From the NCBI RefSeq assembly GCF_010499265.1, contig NZ_JAAGSC010000031.1, positions 62,001 through 126,000 on the forward strand: a stretch of 64,000 bases of DNA, in the 5' to 3' direction. A program made the position numbers and the translations under genes. Under the pieces are notes generated by a model. That model was not told the DNA's origin. It worked only from the letters and a program-made list of their open reading frames with translations, and did no database searches. Below are positions 17,116 to 24,943 of the stretch, piece after piece (position 1 is the stretch's first letter; every line of letters begins with the position of its first letter). This DNA is from Wenzhouxiangella limi (GTDB taxonomy: Bacteria > Pseudomonadota > Gammaproteobacteria > Xanthomonadales > Wenzhouxiangellaceae).

Positions 17116-17799
17116 ATGGAACGGGTGGTCGACTGGCAGGCGCCGCTTTTGCCGGTCGCCGGAGGCGGGGTCTTTCCCGTGCGTTCGGTGTGGTGCGTGG
17201 GACGAAACTATGCCGAGCATGCCCGGGAGATGGGCGTCGATCCGGAACGTTCGGCGCCGGTTTTCTTTTCCAAGCCGGCCCAGGCGCTGGTCATGGCGGA
17301 CCGCATCGACTATCCACCCGATACGGCGGATCTGCACCATGAGGTCGAGCTGGCTGTTTTTTTGCGGGCCGGCGGCCGCAACCTCTCGCCCGCCCAGGCG
17401 AAGGCGTCTGTTTTCGGTTATGCGGTGGGCGTCGACCTGACCCGACGCGACGTGCAGGCGCGCGCCAAGGCAACCGGTCAGCCCTGGGAAATGAGCAAGG
17501 GCTTTGACCAGTCTGGCCCGGTCGGGCTCCTCGTTTCCGAAAAAGACTGGAAGCCCGATGCGCAGGCCCGGATCGGGCTGCTCGTTGACGGTGAGCAACG
17601 CCAGTCGGGCCGGCTCGGAGAGATGCTCTGGCCGGTGCCCGAACTGCTTGCCGCGCTGTCGCGCACGGTTACGCTGGGCCCCGGCGATGCCGTGTTTACC
17701 GGCACCCCGGCCGGCGTTGCTGCGCTCGAGCCCGGGCAGCGGGTCCGCGCCCGGATCGAGGGCCTGCCAGAGCTGGATTTCACCCTGGTCGCTGGCTGA
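17116..17799 (+). CDS. Fumarylacetoacetate hydrolase family protein
   Basis: Predicted C-C bond hydrolase, isomerase or decarboxylase of the FAH superfamily, 227 residues, closest in type to fumarylpyruvate hydrolase/YcgM. Key features: SVWCVGRNYAEHAREM (substrate loop), the metal-binding acidic residues in DLHHEVELAVFL, DLTRRDVQ with the following lysine region (KGFDQSGPVG), and GDAVFTGTPAGVAAL at the C-terminus. These metal and catalytic positions appear intact. It starts at ATG 17116, 10 bp after trpS. The natural substrate cannot be determined; YcgM-like members often act on oxaloacetate or acylpyruvates. Confidence 0.9.
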   Translation: MERVVDWQAPLLPVAGGGVFPVRSVWCVGRNYAEHAREMGVDPERSAPVFFSKPAQALVMADRIDYPPDTADLHHEVELAVFLRAGGRNLSPAQAKASVFGYAVGVDLTRRDVQARAKATGQPWEMSKGFDQSGPVGLLVSEKDWKPDAQARIGLLVDGEQRQSGRLGEMLWPVPELLAALSRTVTLGPGDAVFTGTPAGVAALEPGQRVRARIEGLPELDFTLVAG

Positions 17800-17845
17800 C
17801 GCCTCGGGTCGTGGACAATCGCGCCGTTAATAGGAGAAGTTCGAC

Positions 17846-18400
17846 ATGATGTCCGACGATTCATACTCGGTCGATGCCCTGCTGGACTTCCACAAGCACG
17901 CCGGCATGGAGGGCCTGATCAACCCGGCCGTGGCGCGCGCGCGGCGCAAGGCAGTCGAGCAGCTAAGAGGCCAGATGAGCGACGCCGAACTCGCCGACGT
18001 TCGCACGATCGACGTCGATCGACTGGCCTCGCGCTTTCACAAGCTGGAGGGCTCGAGCATCCGGAGCGAGACCCTGTCGCTGTATGCCGAACGGGTGCGA
18101 ATGGCGCAGGTGGATTTCCTGGCCTGGGCCGAGAATCCGGTCGGCTTCCGGAGCGTCGGCGGGGAGCGCAACCGAACGATGCCGCGGGGGTCGTTGACGC
18201 CCGAGCGCGAAGTGGCCGAACGCATCACGCTGGAGTCGACCGAAAATCCGTCCAACATCATTCCCATCGCGTTGCGTGGCGATGCCACGGTCTACGTTGC
18301 GAATTTGCCGCTGGACCTGACGCCCCAAGAGGCCGAACGCATAGCCCGGGTGGTGCGAGCCTTCGCCTGCGACGATGACGGGCTGGATTGTCCGTCGTGA
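17846..18400 (+). CDS. Uncharacterised protein with integrase core-binding-like N-terminus
   Basis: Protein of 184 residues without assigned function. The N-terminal half (about 8-95) is helical and resembles, from memory, a family of small proteins with a SAM-like or tyrosine-recombinase core-binding-type fold (DALLDFHKHAGMEGL, DVDRLASRFHKLEG, YAERVRMAQVDFLAW). No catalytic domain follows. The C-terminal 45 residues form a separate conserved-looking block (IPIALRGDATVYVANLPLDL followed by TPQEAERIARVVRAFA). A strong ribosome-binding site, AGGAG at 17832-17836, supports ATG 17846. Its stop overlaps the GTG of the next gene (GTGA), so the two are co-translated. Not a transposase or integrase by itself. 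Confidence 0.75.
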   Translation: MMSDDSYSVDALLDFHKHAGMEGLINPAVARARRKAVEQLRGQMSDAELADVRTIDVDRLASRFHKLEGSSIRSETLSLYAERVRMAQVDFLAWAENPVGFRSVGGERNRTMPRGSLTPEREVAERITLESTENPSNIIPIALRGDATVYVANLPLDLTPQEAERIARVVRAFACDDDGLDCPS

Positions 18401-18987
18401 GCCGGCTGTTCATCATCGTTCTGATGGTGATTTTCTGCCTGGCAGGGCTGGGCCTGTGGCTGTACTTCATCCTCGGCAGCGGCGGCGGCTCGTTTCGTGA
18501 GGAGCTGGTCCCGGAGCTGGTGGTCTTTTGTATCGAGGCCTTTTTCCTGGTCGGTCTGCTCGGGCTGATTCAGCGCTACCTGGAGCATCAGCGCCGGCGG
18601 CAGATGTGGCTCAGCCTGCGCGGCTCCTTTCGCGATTTGCTGTCGCTGCTCGATATCGCCTTTCTCGAGCCCAACACCGAGCCTACTTCGTCGAAGGAAC
18701 TGGAGCGCGATCCCGGGGTGATCCCTCGCCTGCTCGAAGAGCTTGAGCGCAAGCACCCCGATCTGGACAGCCTCGTGGCGCTCAAGCGGGAGGGGGAGGA
18801 GTCGCTGTCCATGACGCGCGATCTGGTGGCGGTCGCGGCCCAGCTTTCGGCTACCCACATGAACTGGTGGATCGCCATCGTCGACAGCATCCGTCGTCTG
18901 GCCGAAGCGCGCGACCGACGGGGTCTTGAGAAGGCGATCCACGAGATGCTGGTCAACATTCGCGAATTTGACCGGCTGGAATTTTGA
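18397..18987 (+). CDS. Uncharacterised two-helix membrane protein
   Basis: Unrecognised 196-residue protein. Two hydrophobic segments are seen at about residues 4-27 and 42-60, followed by a basic stop (EHQRRRQ) and a long charged, mostly helical soluble part (RDLLSLLDIAFLEP, VIPRLLEELERKHPDLDSL, WWIAIVDSIRRLAEARDRRG). GTG 18397 was chosen because it overlaps the upstream stop as GTGA; TTG 18388 is an alternative. It is translationally coupled to the preceding uncharacterised gene, implying a joint function, and ends 50 bp from the convergent rimK. Confidence 0.7.
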   Translation: MSRLFIIVLMVIFCLAGLGLWLYFILGSGGGSFREELVPELVVFCIEAFFLVGLLGLIQRYLEHQRRRQMWLSLRGSFRDLLSLLDIAFLEPNTEPTSSKELERDPGVIPRLLEELERKHPDLDSLVALKREGEESLSMTRDLVAVAAQLSATHMNWWIAIVDSIRRLAEARDRRGLEKAIHEMLVNIREFDRLEF

Positions 18988-19037
18988 GGCTGCTCGCGCC
19001 GGTTCTCGGGGAGCGATGATTCAGTGGCGCGGCCGGC

Positions 19038-19943
19038 TCAGCCCGTGCCGCGCGTGCGGGTCTTGTCCTTGCGCGCGTTCTTTTCGAGAAAGCCGATGAT
19101 CATGCCGGCCACGTCCTTGCCGGTGGAGGTTTCGATGCCTTCCAGCCCGGGCGAGGAGTTGACCTCCATGATGACCGGACCATGATTGGCGCGCAGAATG
19201 TCGACGCCGGCGACGTTGAGGCCCATGATCTTGGCCGCGCGCACCGCCACCGATCGCTCCTGGGGCGTGATCTTGACGAGCGTGGCGGTGCCGCCGCGGT
19301 GCAGATTGGAACGGAACTCGCCCGGCTTGGCCTGGCGCTTGATGGCGGCCACCACCTTGTCCCCGACCACGAAGCAGCGGATATCGGCGCCGCCGGCTTC
19401 CTTGATGTATTCCTGCACCATGATCGACACGTTCAGCCCCATGAAGGCTTCGAGCACGCTCTCGGCGGCCTTGCGCGTTTCGCACAGGACCACGCCGATG
19501 CCCTGGGTGCCCTCGAGCAGCTTGACCACCAGCGGCGCGCCACCGACCATTTCGATCAGATCGCCGATATCGCTGGACTGGCGCGCGAAACCGGTGACCG
19601 GTAGGCCGATGCCGCGGCGTGAGAGCAATTGCAGGGAGCGGAGCTTGTCGCGCGACCGGGTCACGGCAACCGATTCGTTAAGCGGGAAAGTCCCCATCAT
19701 TTCGAACTGGCGCAGTACGGCCGTGCCGTAGAAGGTGATCGAGGCGCCGATGCGGGGAATGACGGCGTCGAACGATTCGAGTTGCTTGCCGCGATAGTGA
19801 ATCGTCGGCCGGTGCGAGGCGATGTTCATGTAGCAGCCCAGAGTGTCGACCACCTGGACTTCGTGGCCGCGCTCCTGGCCCGCTTCCACCAGACGCTGGG
19901 TCGAGTAGATTTTGCGGCTGCGTGAAAGAATGACGATTCGCAT
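19038..19943 (-). CDS. rimK: Ribosomal protein S6--L-glutamate ligase RimK
   Basis: ATP-grasp ligase that adds glutamates to the C-terminus of ribosomal protein S6 and in some bacteria also makes poly-glutamate. The 301-residue protein has the RimK N-domain ([22 protein letters not shown]) and ATP-grasp elements ([63 protein letters not shown]), with metal-binding E and N in MEVNSSPG. It lies 27 bp after the rimB-like gene on the same strand, matching the rim operon of pseudomonads, where RimK activity is tuned by c-di-GMP and the RimB protease. Confidence 0.95.
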   Translation of the reverse strand: MRIVILSRSRKIYSTQRLVEAGQERGHEVQVVDTLGCYMNIASHRPTIHYRGKQLESFDAVIPRIGASITFYGTAVLRQFEMMGTFPLNESVAVTRSRDKLRSLQLLSRRGIGLPVTGFARQSSDIGDLIEMVGGAPLVVKLLEGTQGIGVVLCETRKAAESVLEAFMGLNVSIMVQEYIKEAGGADIRCFVVGDKVVAAIKRQAKPGEFRSNLHRGGTATLVKITPQERSVAVRAAKIMGLNVAGVDILRANHGPVIMEVNSSPGLEGIETSTGKDVAGMIIGFLEKNARKDKTRTRGTG

Positions 19944-19970
19944 GCTGTCGACTCTCCGGCAATGAGGTGG

Positions 19971-20432
19971 TCAGAAACCGGCGTCCAGACGCGGCTTTCC
20001 CTGAAGAAAGGTCCGCGCCGGGTACACCAGGGCATGGTTCTCCATGGCCTTGCGGCCCAGCAGCATACGGTAGCGCATTCGGCCACGATCGGTCAGCGTG
20101 ATGTCGACCATCCAGCGCGAGTGGCCGATGATGATCGGCGTCTGAATCGTGTACCGGGGCTCGGATTCTCCGGAGGTGGATCGAACGCGTCTTACCGCCT
20201 TGAGCAGGCACTCGCAGTCGCGGTCGTCGCGAGGCCGCGGGTGGCCCAGATGGACCCGAAAACGGATCCGATCCACGCCGTCACGGCGAATCGGCTCGAT
20301 GTCGCTGGCGTGCAGGGCACAGGACTTGGCGCCGGTGTCGACCCTGGCGCGCAGCCGGTCGATGCCGAGCTCAGGCAGCGCCACCCACTCACAGGCGCCG
20401 ATGATCATGCTCGGGGCGATCTGCCCGATCAT
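19971..20432 (-). CDS. rimB: RimB/ATP-dependent zinc protease family retropepsin-like protein
   Basis: Protein of 153 residues from the family often annotated as ATP-dependent zinc protease, whose fold is retropepsin-like. The catalytic Asp-Thr-Gly motif is seen in ARVDTGAKSCALHA (about residues 29-42), and VDITLTDRGRMRYRMLLGRKAM near the C-terminus is the family's second conserved block. In Pseudomonas the homologue RimB cleaves glutamylated S6 and controls RimK; the adjacency to rimK here supports that role. Start ATG 20432; ATG 20408 (MIIGACEW) is an alternative. It starts 31 bp after the E2 gene, so it may be co-transcribed with the dehydrogenase operon. Confidence 0.85.
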   Translation of the reverse strand: MIGQIAPSMIIGACEWVALPELGIDRLRARVDTGAKSCALHASDIEPIRRDGVDRIRFRVHLGHPRPRDDRDCECLLKAVRRVRSTSGESEPRYTIQTPIIIGHSRWMVDITLTDRGRMRYRMLLGRKAMENHALVYPARTFLQGKPRLDAGF

Positions 20433-20463
20433 CGCCCGGTGCTCGCCGTTGAGGCCAACGGCT

Positions 20464-21795
20464 TCATTCGCTGCGGGCGAGATCGTCGAGCATGGCCTTG
20501 AGGAAGCGCGCGGCCTCGCCGCCGGTGCAGGCCCGGTGGTCGAAGGTCAGCGACAGCGGGATCATGCGGTGGACCTCCATGCCCCCGAGCACCGGTACGA
20601 CTTCATGCCGCAACGTCCCGGCAGCAACGATGGAGACGCACGGTGGCGTAATCACCGGGGTGGCGTAGCGTCCGGCAAACTTGCCGAAGTTGGACAGGAT
20701 GATGGTGTAGTCCTTGAGGTCTTGCGGCGGGATGGATCGGTTGGCGGCGTTTTCGCGCAGACGGTTGATCTCGGATCGAAGCTGGGGCCGCTCCAACTGG
20801 TTGACGTTGCGCAAGGCGGCGACGAACAGGCCGTCGGCGGTGTCGACGGCCATGCCGACGTGCATGTTCTTGTGGACCATGCGAACGCCGTTCTCGCCGT
20901 CGAACCAGGCGTTCAGCCCCGGCTCGGCGGTGGCGCCGGCCCACAGGGCGCGAATCAGGCGAGCCGTGATGTCCTCGCCGACGCGCCAGGCATGGATATC
21001 GGCATCGTCCATCAAGGTGGTCGGCACGATACTGCGATGGGATTCGCTCATCACCCGGGCCATGGTTCGGCGGGTGCCCCGCACCGGTTCCCAGTCGCCG
21101 CTGGGCGGCGGGGCCGGGGGTTCAGGAGCCCGGGTGGGCGGAGGGGAAGCCGGACCGGGTTCGATCCCAGCGGCCGCGGGCGCGGCGGCACCCAGGGGCG
21201 CGCTGCCGCTTTCGGCCGCTTCGCGCACGTCTTTGGCCGTCACCACGCCATCGGCGCCTGAAGGCTGAACCCGGCGAATGTCGACCTTGAGCTTTCTGGC
21301 CAGGGCGCGCACGGCCGGGGTGACGCGCACACCGCCGAAATCGCTGGTGCGTTCCTGCAGCACTTCATTGCCGGCGGGCACGTTGCCGACCACGGTGCCG
21401 CTGTCGTCGCGTTCGGATTCGTCGGCCGCTGCCGCTTCGGTGCCTGCCGGTACGGTGTCCGTTTCCTGTGTTTGTTCGGCGGTGGCCGCGGACGCTTCGG
21501 TCAGATCGTCTTCGACCAGGGCCGACTCGGGATCTTCCACGGCGGCCGCTTCCTCAGCCCCCTCGATTTCGAACTCCGCCAGCGGAGCGCCAGTCCTGAT
21601 CACGTCTCCGGCCTGGCCATGGAAACGGAGCACGCGGCCGCTGACGGGGCTGGGCACTTCCACCACCGCCTTGGCCGTTTCCATCGACACCAGCGGTTGA
21701 TCGAGCTTGACCTCGTCGCCCTCGGCAACGAGCCACTGGACGATTTCGGCGTCCGGCAGACCTTCGCCCAGATCGGGCAGTTTGAAAACCGTCAT
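20464..21795 (-). CDS. 2-oxoacid dehydrogenase E2 component (dihydrolipoamide acyltransferase)
   Basis: Core acyltransferase of a pyruvate or branched-chain 2-oxoacid dehydrogenase complex, 443 residues. Domains in order: one lipoyl domain (residues 1-80, lipoyl lysine K42 in ETAKA); a long acidic Ala/Glu/Thr linker (about 85-145); a peripheral-subunit-binding domain (VTPAVRALARKLKVDIRRVQ and VTAKDV); a Pro/Ala linker; and the catalytic domain (about 215-443). The usual HxxxDG active site reads H420-RAC-T424-G, with Thr in place of Asp. ATG 21795 follows a GGAGG and overlaps E1 beta by 4 bp. No lipoamide dehydrogenase gene is in the window. Confidence 0.92.
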   Translation of the reverse strand: MTVFKLPDLGEGLPDAEIVQWLVAEGDEVKLDQPLVSMETAKAVVEVPSPVSGRVLRFHGQAGDVIRTGAPLAEFEIEGAEEAAAVEDPESALVEDDLTEASAATAEQTQETDTVPAGTEAAAADESERDDSGTVVGNVPAGNEVLQERTSDFGGVRVTPAVRALARKLKVDIRRVQPSGADGVVTAKDVREAAESGSAPLGAAAPAAAGIEPGPASPPPTRAPEPPAPPPSGDWEPVRGTRRTMARVMSESHRSIVPTTLMDDADIHAWRVGEDITARLIRALWAGATAEPGLNAWFDGENGVRMVHKNMHVGMAVDTADGLFVAALRNVNQLERPQLRSEINRLRENAANRSIPPQDLKDYTIILSNFGKFAGRYATPVITPPCVSIVAAGTLRHEVVPVLGGMEVHRMIPLSLTFDHRACTGGEAARFLKAMLDDLARSE

Positions 21796-22772
21796 GAAAC
21801 CTCCAGAACCTGATGAGCCGCGTCCAGAATGCGCTGGACGCTGGGCATGTATTTGAGCTCGTTGCGGTACAGCGGCATGACCGTATCGTAGCCGCAAACC
21901 CGCTTGACCGGCGCCAGCAGGCTCCAGATGCCGGCATCGGCGAGCCCCGCCGCGATTTCACTGGCCACGCCGCAGTGGCGCGGGGCTTCCTGGACGACGA
22001 CGCAGCGACCGGTGCGCGAGACCGACTCGACAATCGTGTCCATGTCCAGCGGGCTGATCGTGGCCACGTCGATGACCTCGGCGCTCACGCCCGCGGCTTC
22101 GAGCTGGTCGGCCGCGGCCAGGGTTTCCTTGATCATCGCGCCCCAGGTGACCAGGGTGATGTCGCTGCCGTCGCGCAGGGTAAAGCACACGTCCAGCGGC
22201 AGTTCCTCGCCATCGTCGACGACCTCTTCTTTCTGCCAGCGATAGATGCGCTTGGGCTCCATGAAGATGACCGGATCCGGGTCGCGGATGGCCGCGAGCA
22301 GCAGGCCGTAGGCTCGGGAGGGCGAAGACGGCATGACCACCCGGATACCGGGCATGTGGGCAAACAGCGCTTCGGGGCTTTCGGAGTGGTGCTCCGGGGC
22401 GTGGATGCCGCCGCCGCTGGGAAAGCGCAGCACCATCGGGCAGCTCAGGCGCCCACGGGTGCGGTTGCGCATGCGCCCGGCGTGGCACATCAGATGATCG
22501 ACCATCGGCATCGTAAAACCGCAGAACTGGGCCTCTGCGACCGGCTTCATGCCCTGGGCCGCCATGCCGACGCTCATGCCGGCGATCATGACCTCGGCCA
22601 GCGGTGTGTCGAGGACACGCTGTTCGCCAAAGCGCTGCTGCAGCCCGGCGGTGGCGCGGAACACGCCGCCGTTGACGCCGACGTCCTCGCCCAGGACGAC
22701 GACCGCCGGGTCTTCTTCCATGGCTCGGGCCAGCGCCATCGTCACGCCTTCGATCAGGGTCATTGCGGCCAT
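21792..22772 (-). CDS. 2-oxoacid dehydrogenase E1 component, beta subunit
   Basis: Thiamine-diphosphate-dependent E1 beta subunit, 326 residues, pairing with the alpha subunit upstream. Visible motifs: LGEDVGVNGGVFRATAGL, VLDTPLAEVMIAGMSVGMA, the metal and substrate region RFPSGGGIHAPEHHSESPEA, and the C-terminal domain that binds E2 (LVTWGAMIKETLAAADQLEA, EVIDVATISPLD). The alpha2beta2 arrangement is that of branched-chain dehydrogenases and of pyruvate dehydrogenases in many non-enteric bacteria; sequence alone does not tell which substrate is used. Overlaps E1 alpha by one base and E2 by four. Confidence 0.93.
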   Translation of the reverse strand: MAAMTLIEGVTMALARAMEEDPAVVVLGEDVGVNGGVFRATAGLQQRFGEQRVLDTPLAEVMIAGMSVGMAAQGMKPVAEAQFCGFTMPMVDHLMCHAGRMRNRTRGRLSCPMVLRFPSGGGIHAPEHHSESPEALFAHMPGIRVVMPSSPSRAYGLLLAAIRDPDPVIFMEPKRIYRWQKEEVVDDGEELPLDVCFTLRDGSDITLVTWGAMIKETLAAADQLEAAGVSAEVIDVATISPLDMDTIVESVSRTGRCVVVQEAPRHCGVASEIAAGLADAGIWSLLAPVKRVCGYDTVMPLYRNELKYMPSVQRILDAAHQVLEVS

Positions 22773-23872
22773 CAGTGCTGCCCTCCGTCGTCCGGATACT
22801 GCTCGGCGCAGGCGCGCTGCTCAGCCAGATCGTGCGGCAGTTCGGCAAACATGTAGTCGAACATGGCGGTGACCGGTTGCGGATCGTCGGCGACTTTCGC
22901 CAGATACTCGTCGGCGGCCTGCTGGACCTCCTCCGTGCTTTCATCCTGCAAGGCCTGTTCGCGTTCGTCGTCCCAGGCGCCCTGCTCGATCAGGTAGTTT
23001 CGCAAGCGAGCGATCGGCTCCTTGCGCCAGGCATCCTCAACCTCTTCATTGGGTCGATAGCGGCGGGCGTCGTCGGCCGTGGTGTGGTCGCTGATGCGGT
23101 AGGTGAGCATTTCGATCACGAAGCTGCCGTGGCCGTCGCGGGCGGCCGCAAGCGCCTTCTCCATGGCCCACAGGCAGGCGATCAGGTCGTTGCCGTCGAC
23201 CTGGATGCTGGGCAACCCGCCGGCGACGCCTTTCTGGGCCAGGGTGGCGGCCGTGTTCTGGCGCGAGCGCGGGACCGAGATCGCCCACTGGTTGTTGACG
23301 ATGACCAGCACCAGCGGCAGCTTCCAGGCGCTGCCGGCGTTGATGGCCTCGAGAAAATCGCCCTTGGACGAGCCGCCGTCGCCGACCACGGAGACGGCCA
23401 CCCGCTTCTCGTCGCGCAGCTTGTAGGCCATCGCGGCACCGGCGGCGTGCAGGCACTGGGTGGCGATCGGCACGCTCCAGGCGAAGTCGTGCGGGGCCCC
23501 GGCGTAGTCGCTGCCGCGCTCGTCGCCGCCCCAGTAGAGCAGGACGTCGGTCATGCGCACACCACGACAGAACTGGACGCCGTACTCGCGATACATCGGC
23601 GCAAAGCAGTCTTCCGGGCGCATGGCCGAGCCGATGGCCACGTGCGCGGCCTCGTGGCCCAGGCAGGAGGCATAAGTGCCCAGCTTGCCGGTGCGCTGCA
23701 GGGCAATGGCCTTTTTGTCGAACACCCGGGTCAGCACCATTTGCCGGTAAAGCCGGGTCAGGCGATCGAAGTCCTTTGCCAGCGCCGGCACCTGCTGATC
23801 TTCGATCAGCTTGCCGTCCGGGTCCAGGAACTGGAAGTGGTCTACCTTGAAAGCGGCGACGGTACGCGCCAT
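22772..23872 (-). CDS. 2-oxoacid dehydrogenase E1 component, alpha subunit
   Basis: Alpha subunit of a thiamine-diphosphate-dependent 2-oxoacid decarboxylase, 366 residues. The ThDP/Mg motif GDG...NN is present ([20 protein letters not shown] followed by [13 protein letters not shown]), as is the family's phosphorylation-loop region ([18 protein letters not shown]). A GAGGTGA ribosome-binding site precedes ATG 23872. Upstream on the minus strand a perfect TATAAT lies at 23942-23947 and may be the -10 of the operon promoter. First gene of a likely five-gene operon: E1 alpha, E1 beta, E2, rimB, rimK. Probably pyruvate or branched-chain 2-oxoacids as substrate. Confidence 0.93.
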   Translation of the reverse strand: MARTVAAFKVDHFQFLDPDGKLIEDQQVPALAKDFDRLTRLYRQMVLTRVFDKKAIALQRTGKLGTYASCLGHEAAHVAIGSAMRPEDCFAPMYREYGVQFCRGVRMTDVLLYWGGDERGSDYAGAPHDFAWSVPIATQCLHAAGAAMAYKLRDEKRVAVSVVGDGGSSKGDFLEAINAGSAWKLPLVLVIVNNQWAISVPRSRQNTAATLAQKGVAGGLPSIQVDGNDLIACLWAMEKALAAARDGHGSFVIEMLTYRISDHTTADDARRYRPNEEVEDAWRKEPIARLRNYLIEQGAWDDEREQALQDESTEEVQQAADEYLAKVADDPQPVTAMFDYMFAELPHDLAEQRACAEQYPDDGGQH

Positions 23873-24011
23873 GGGTCACCTCGTGATTATCGTGATATTC
23901 GGATCGGGGCCGACACCCCGAAGGTCGACCGCAAGACCGAAATTATACCTGCGCGGTGCTGACTCGTTACACTTGCAGGCCGCTACCACAAGACCGCACT
24001 CGGCCGGCATC

Positions 24012-24860
24012 ATGACCACCGACAACAACGAGCGGCGCCTGGAAACCTCGATCCGGACTGATCTTCGGGGGCGTCTGGACTACCGTGCCTACCTTGGCCT
24101 GGACCGGATCCTGAGTGCCCAGAACACGCTCAGCGATCCGCCACACCACGATGAGTTGCTGTTCATCATCCAGCACCAGACCTCGGAGTTGTGGTTCAAG
24201 CTCATCATTCACGAGCTGCGCGCGGCCATGCGTCACCTGGCCGCAGATGACCCGGATCCGTGCCTGAAGATCCTGGCTCGGGTCAAGCAGGTCCAGCAGC
24301 AGCTTTTTTCGCAGTGGGCGGTGCTCGAGACCCTGACCCCAAGCGAATACGTCCAGTTCCGCAACGTGCTTGGCGAGGCCTCGGGCTTTCAGTCCTTCCA
24401 GTACCGGCTGGTGGAGTTTCTTTTGGGCAACAAGAACGGCTCGGTCATTGCGCTGTTCGATCATGACGAGCAGGCCCGAACGCTGCTGGCCGAGGCGCTG
24501 GACAGGCCCTCGCTCTACGACGAGTTTCTTCGGTTTCTGTCCCGGGGCGGACATCCGGTTCCAGCGCGACTGGTGGATCGGGACTGGTCGCGGGCGCATC
24601 GTCGCGACCCCGGGCTGGTGCCGGTGCTGCTGGAGATCTACCGCCAACCGCAGCGCTTCTGGACTGAATACGCACTGTGCGAGCGCTTGGTCGACGTCGA
24701 GGAGTCCTTTCAGCTGTGGCGCTTCCGGCATTTGAAGACCGTCGAGCGCATTATCGGCTTCAAGTCCGGCACCGGCGGCTCCAGCGGGGTGGGTTTTCTC
24801 AAGCAGGCGTTGGAGCTGACCTTCTTTCCGGAGCTCATGGACGTGCGCACCCGGCTCTGA
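24012..24860 (+). CDS. kynA: Tryptophan 2,3-dioxygenase
   Basis: Heme-dependent cytoplasmic dioxygenase that opens the tryptophan indole ring to N-formylkynurenine, the first step of the kynurenine pathway. The 282-residue protein carries [20 protein letters not shown] with the substrate-contact His, FKLIIHEL, and the C-terminal heme-ligand block [23 protein letters not shown] 24012 gives the family's usual length and start; the frame is open further upstream without conservation. No kynB or kynU lies nearby, so the rest of the pathway is elsewhere or absent. It is divergent from the dehydrogenase operon. Confidence 0.96.
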   Translation: MTTDNNERRLETSIRTDLRGRLDYRAYLGLDRILSAQNTLSDPPHHDELLFIIQHQTSELWFKLIIHELRAAMRHLAADDPDPCLKILARVKQVQQQLFSQWAVLETLTPSEYVQFRNVLGEASGFQSFQYRLVEFLLGNKNGSVIALFDHDEQARTLLAEALDRPSLYDEFLRFLSRGGHPVPARLVDRDWSRAHRRDPGLVPVLLEIYRQPQRFWTEYALCERLVDVEESFQLWRFRHLKTVERIIGFKSGTGGSSGVGFLKQALELTFFPELMDVRTRL

Positions 24861-24943
24861 GTCGGTCAGGCGCGCCGTCCGGAAAAGAACGCCGTTTGTG
24901 CAATAATCGGACGCTCACAACAAGATCAATCGGGGTAATACAA

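Noticed and set aside
20464-23872. Labelling the E1/E2 genes firmly as bkdAB or pdhABC
   Set aside because: The alpha2beta2 E1 organisation occurs in both branched-chain and pyruvate complexes, and no adjacent gene decides it, so no gene symbols were given.
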